Shown here piece after piece: positions 5,790 through 7,906 of a stretch of 7,906 bases of DNA. Under the pieces are notes generated by a model, which saw only the letters and a program-made list of their open reading frames with translations, did not search any database and was not told the origin of the DNA. The stretch spans positions 1 to 7,906 of the forward strand of contig JAITDV010000249.1 of assembly GCA_031282385.1 (NCBI GenBank), written 5' to 3'. A program made the position numbers and the translations under genes. Position 1 is the first letter of the stretch; each line of letters starts with the position of its first letter. Source of the DNA: Planctomycetaceae bacterium. GTDB lineage: Bacteria; Planctomycetota; Planctomycetia; Pirellulales; Thermoguttaceae.

Positions 5790-6809
5790 ATGAGTGATGA
5801 TGGAGTATTAGATCAAAATGAAATAGAACGTTTACTTGGCGGCGGCGGCAATACGGGAAGCGGCGGGACTTCGTCTTCGCCTGAATCTTCGTCAAGTGAT
5901 GGAACAATTAGCCAAAGCGATCTTGATGCGTTGTTTGGCAAAAGTAGTGGAGCAGATCAATCTTCTGCCGGTTCTGCTGTTCCGTCTGATAGTACAATTA
6001 GCCAAAATGATCTTGATGCGTTGTTTAATACTAGCAATTCGTCCGGCAACTCGCCCAATTCGCCGTCATCACAAACGAAATCTTCCGCAAGCGGTCCTCT
6101 TGACCAAAGAGACCTTGACGCGTTGTTTCAAAGTACGAGCGGCGGCAATACGGAAGTACCTCCGTCTCCGGGTCCTATTGACCAAGCTGCACTTGATGTT
6201 CTTTTTGGCAGTTCGGCGTCGAAACCTTCAGTTGTGCCTACTTCTCCGACATTTGTTCCAACACCTACATTTGACCCGACACAACCGTCCTCTTCAGCAA
6301 TAAACAACAATTATGCGTCAAGCAATAATATTGGAATTAGCGGTGGAAGTGGAATTGGTGGGGGCGGTGGCGGTTTTGGTTCGGCGATGCCGGATATGGG
6401 CAATGATGATGAAGATGGATTGCCGCATGGTGATTTGAATTATTTGTTGGAGCGGGCGGAGAAATCTATTCAATCAATTGCATCGGAACGTTTGATACCG
6501 ACGGAGGTAATTGAATTTCAATTTCCTGAATTTGGCGGTACAGTTCCGAGTACGGAACATGCTACGCTTGATCAGATTAGTGAAGTTGAGTTGAATGTCA
6601 AAATTGAGCTTGGTCGTACTGACATGTATCTTGAGGACGTATTGAAGTTGCGTAAGGGATCGGTTGTTCCGCTTGACAAGACGGCGGGCGATCCTGTTGA
6701 TATTTATGTTAATGGGCGTTTACTTGCGCGGGGCGAGGTGCTGGTTATGAATGAGAATTTCTGTGTAAGGGTTGCCGAACTGCTAGCCGGTGCGATCCCA
6801 ATGGAATAA
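5790..6809 (+). CDS. fliN: Flagellar motor switch protein FliN with repeated N-terminal docking motifs
   Basis: C-ring (switch complex) protein on the cytoplasmic face of the flagellar motor. The C-terminal SpoA domain (about 263-335) has the FliN pattern: VELNVKIELGRTDMYLEDVLKL, then GSVVPLDK, DPVDIYVNGRLLARGEVLV and NENFCVRV. The protein has 339 residues against about 140 for a simple FliN. The extra N-terminus holds five related motifs: LDQNEIERLL (7-16), ISQSDLDALF (40-49), ISQNDLDALF (70-79), LDQRDLDALF (104-113) and IDQAALDVLF (130-139), joined by Ser/Gly/Pro-rich linkers. These resemble the FliM/FliY N-terminal peptide (type LSQxEIDALL) that binds phosphorylated CheY. HGDLNYLLERA near 212 may be a worn sixth copy. 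A Gly-rich stretch lies near 185-200. The start is supported by GAGG at 5776-5779, 10 bases before the ATG. No CheC-like phosphatase domain is seen, so FliN fits better than FliY. Confidence 0.88.
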   Translation: MSDDGVLDQNEIERLLGGGGNTGSGGTSSSPESSSSDGTISQSDLDALFGKSSGADQSSAGSAVPSDSTISQNDLDALFNTSNSSGNSPNSPSSQTKSSASGPLDQRDLDALFQSTSGGNTEVPPSPGPIDQAALDVLFGSSASKPSVVPTSPTFVPTPTFDPTQPSSSAINNNYASSNNIGISGGSGIGGGGGGFGSAMPDMGNDDEDGLPHGDLNYLLERAEKSIQSIASERLIPTEVIEFQFPEFGGTVPSTEHATLDQISEVELNVKIELGRTDMYLEDVLKLRKGSVVPLDKTAGDPVDIYVNGRLLARGEVLVMNENFCVRVAELLAGAIPME

Positions 6810-6821
6810 TGACTTTTGTCC

Positions 6822-6927
6822 AATTGTAACTATTCAGTCGCGCGTTTTTTGTCTGCTTCGTTCCTGTTCTATAACCCCTAACCCCTTTTCCTAAACAATT
6901 GCATCCCGCGGCTGAATAGTTGCAATT
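6822..6927. mobile_element. Family B MITE-like element
   Basis: About 106 bp with terminal inverted repeats of about 20 bp: AATTGTAACTATTCAGTCGC at the left and the complement of GCGGCTGAATAGTTGCAATT at the right, two mismatches. The core includes GTCTGCTTCGTTCCTGTTCT and CCCCTAACCCCTTTTCC. It starts 12 bases after the fliN stop and has no coding sequence. The core and right end recur at 728-815. Confidence 0.65.
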
Positions 6928-6942
6928 TAGTAACAATACCGC

Positions 6943-6970
6943 TTGACAGGGAAATTCTTATTTATAAAAT
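6943..6970 (+). promoter_or_regulatory. Orphan sigma-70-like promoter between fliN and fhs
   Basis: Perfect -35 TTGACA (6943-6948), 16-bp spacer and -10 TAAAAT (6965-6970). It is not part of an R1 copy. Transcription would enter a stretch with the inverted pair GACAAAATTTTC / GAAAAATTTTGTC (6986-6997, 7031-7043) and could continue to fhs. Confidence 0.35.
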
Positions 6971-6971
6971 C

Positions 6972-7127
6972 ATGCGGCAATTTTTGACAAAATTTTCTGA
7001 CAATCAATTTTTGTTACGGAAATTAAAGATGAAAAATTTTGTCCAAAGTTGCAGATTCAGAAGTCTCGATTTCATGAAAAATAATGTGTTTTGTGCGATT
7101 GCCGAATTGTATTTGACTAAATGTTAG
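6972..7127 (+). CDS. Doubtful small ORF, 51 codons
   Basis: Open from ATG 6972 (MRQFLTKFSDNQ...) to TAG 7125-7127, ending IAELYLTKC. The ATG is only two bases after the -10 of the promoter at 6943-6970, so it would precede the transcript start; an internal ATG at 7029 would leave 32 codons. No ribosome site and no recognised family. It overlaps an inverted repeat and is more likely chance. Confidence 0.12.
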   Translation: MRQFLTKFSDNQFLLRKLKMKNFVQSCRFRSLDFMKNNVFCAIAELYLTKC

Positions 7128-7154
7128 AAAATCGTGAATCCAAATGTTGTTTAT

Positions 7155-7256
7155 AAACTGTTCACACTTTAAATTTCATTTACCATCGCCTGCTTACCTA
7201 TTGTAAATCAGGCTTTGACGCTTTTATATCACGCAATTTATAGTATGAGCAGTATA
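7155..7256 (+). repeat. R1 promoter-bearing repeat, copy 6
   Basis: A full copy from AAACTGTTCACACTTTAAAT to GAGCAGTATA. The hairpin has one mismatch (AAATCAGGC). It ends about 70 bases before the fhs start codon. Confidence 0.86.
7215..7244 (+). promoter_or_regulatory. Sigma-70-like promoter for fhs (R1 copy 6)
   Basis: -35 TTGACG (7215-7220), 18-bp spacer, -10 TATAGT (7239-7244), each one base off consensus. The leader to the fhs ATG would be about 73 bases. Confidence 0.6.
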
Positions 7257-7324
7257 TTTTGGATTCGCAGAGTGTTCGGTTTAATCAGAATCAGTAATTA
7301 ATTAACCTTCCAATTAAATTATAA

Positions 7325-7906
7325 ATGACTCATTTAAGCGATCTCGAAATAGCTCGCCGTGCAACACTTTTACCAATTGATGCAGTTGCGGCGAAAATAG
7401 GTTTGTCCGACAATTTAATAGAACGGTACGGAAATTTTAAAGCGAAAATCTCATTCGACGCAATCAATACTCCGTCCGCGAAACCCGACGCTAAACTAAT
7501 TCTCGTTACCGCAATCAGCCCAACCCCCGCCGGCGAAGGTAAAACAACAACAAGCATCGGAATCGCAGACGCGTTGAATCGTCTTGGCAAACGTGCGATT
7601 GTTTGCTTGCGTGAACCGTCAATGGGACCTTGTTTCGGCATGAAAGGCGGCGCAACCGGCGGCGGTTACTCGCAAGTTGTACCGATGGAAGATATCAACT
7701 TACATTTTACGGGCGATTTTCACGCTGTTACGTCGGCACATAATCTTCTTGCAGCAATGCTCGATAACAATTTACATTTCGGCAACTCGCTTGAATTAGA
7801 TGAGCGCCGTATTGTCTGGAATCGCGTAGTTGATTTGAATGATCGGGCGTTGCGTAAAATTGTTATTGGTCTTGGCGGAGCGTTTAATTCTGTTCCGCGA
7901 GAGTCG
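7325..7906 (+). CDS. fhs: Formate-tetrahydrofolate ligase (partial, 3' end beyond window)
   Basis: Cytoplasmic enzyme that joins formate to tetrahydrofolate with ATP to give 10-formyl-tetrahydrofolate, feeding purine synthesis, initiator-tRNA formylation or the methyl branch of acetyl-CoA metabolism. The 194 visible codons match the family N-terminus throughout: SDLEIARRA at the start, YGNFKAKISFD, the nucleotide loop TPAGEGKTTTSIGI, LREPSMGPCFGMKGGATGGG, QVVPMEDINLHFTGDFHAVT, SAHNLLAAMLDN, and the start of the IVIGLGG segment. The full enzyme is usually about 555 residues, so roughly 35% is present and the frame runs off the window intact. ATG 7325 gives the expected N-terminus; there is no clear Shine-Dalgarno sequence. 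An R1 repeat with its best-matching promoter ends about 70 bases upstream. Confidence 0.97.
   Translation, partial: MTHLSDLEIARRATLLPIDAVAAKIGLSDNLIERYGNFKAKISFDAINTPSAKPDAKLILVTAISPTPAGEGKTTTSIGIADALNRLGKRAIVCLREPSMGPCFGMKGGATGGGYSQVVPMEDINLHFTGDFHAVTSAHNLLAAMLDNNLHFGNSLELDERRIVWNRVVDLNDRALRKIVIGLGGAFNSVPRES

Noticed and set aside
149..7256. CRISPR array
   Set aside because: The repeats are about 104 bp, widely and unevenly spaced, and occur in both orientations; there are no uniform spacers and no cas genes.
7330..7641. 103-codon frame on the - strand
   Set aside because: Lies wholly opposite the well-conserved fhs coding sequence.

Overview
The window carries four genes on the + strand in a bacterium with AT-leaning DNA. 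In order they are the DNA translocase FtsK (1029-4088), a FliL-like flagellar basal-body protein (4356-4946), a FliN-type flagellar switch protein with a long N-terminal extension (5790-6809), and the first 194 codons of formate-tetrahydrofolate ligase, Fhs (7325 to the window edge). The membrane-anchored FtsK with an insert between Walker A and Walker B, the flagellar genes scattered singly, and the long low-complexity segments rich in Ser, Asn, Pro and Gly would fit a low-GC Planctomycetota-type lineage. That assignment is inference; Lentisphaerota or another flagellated diderm is possible.

The four genes do not form one tight operon. Each is separated from the next by 260 to 840 bases of non-coding DNA, and much of this DNA is repeats. 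Three short families with inverted ends can be read. Family R1 (about 104 bp, ends TAAACTGTTC / GAACAGTATA) has five full copies and one half copy; one full copy is inverted. Family A (153 bp, ends TAGACCTTTTC / GAAAAGGTCTA, with a 69-bp palindrome inside) has a full copy at 5010-5162 and an inverted copy cut by the left window edge. Family B (about 106 bp, ends reading AACTATTCAG) has one good copy at 6822-6927 and one or two decayed ones. A further block of about 115 bp (R2) is joined to R1 in two places.

The most notable signal is in R1. Every copy carries a sigma-70-like promoter: a TTTACG/TTGACG-type -35, exactly 18 bp, then TATAAT or TATAGT. In most copies a hairpin ends just before the -35. 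A copy lies ahead of each of the four genes in the sense direction. The repeat therefore looks like a dispersed promoter cassette, perhaps with a terminator attached, that has been placed in front of otherwise unrelated genes.

The proteins also have unusual features. The FliN protein has five repeats of the short motif known from FliM/FliY N-termini as the CheY-P docking peptide. FtsK has about 120 extra low-complexity residues between its first membrane segment and the rest of the membrane domain, and a tail of about 110 residues after its DNA-reading gamma domain. FtsK acts in chromosome segregation at the division septum, FliL and FliN in the flagellar motor, and Fhs in one-carbon metabolism; nothing in the sequence ties them into one pathway.
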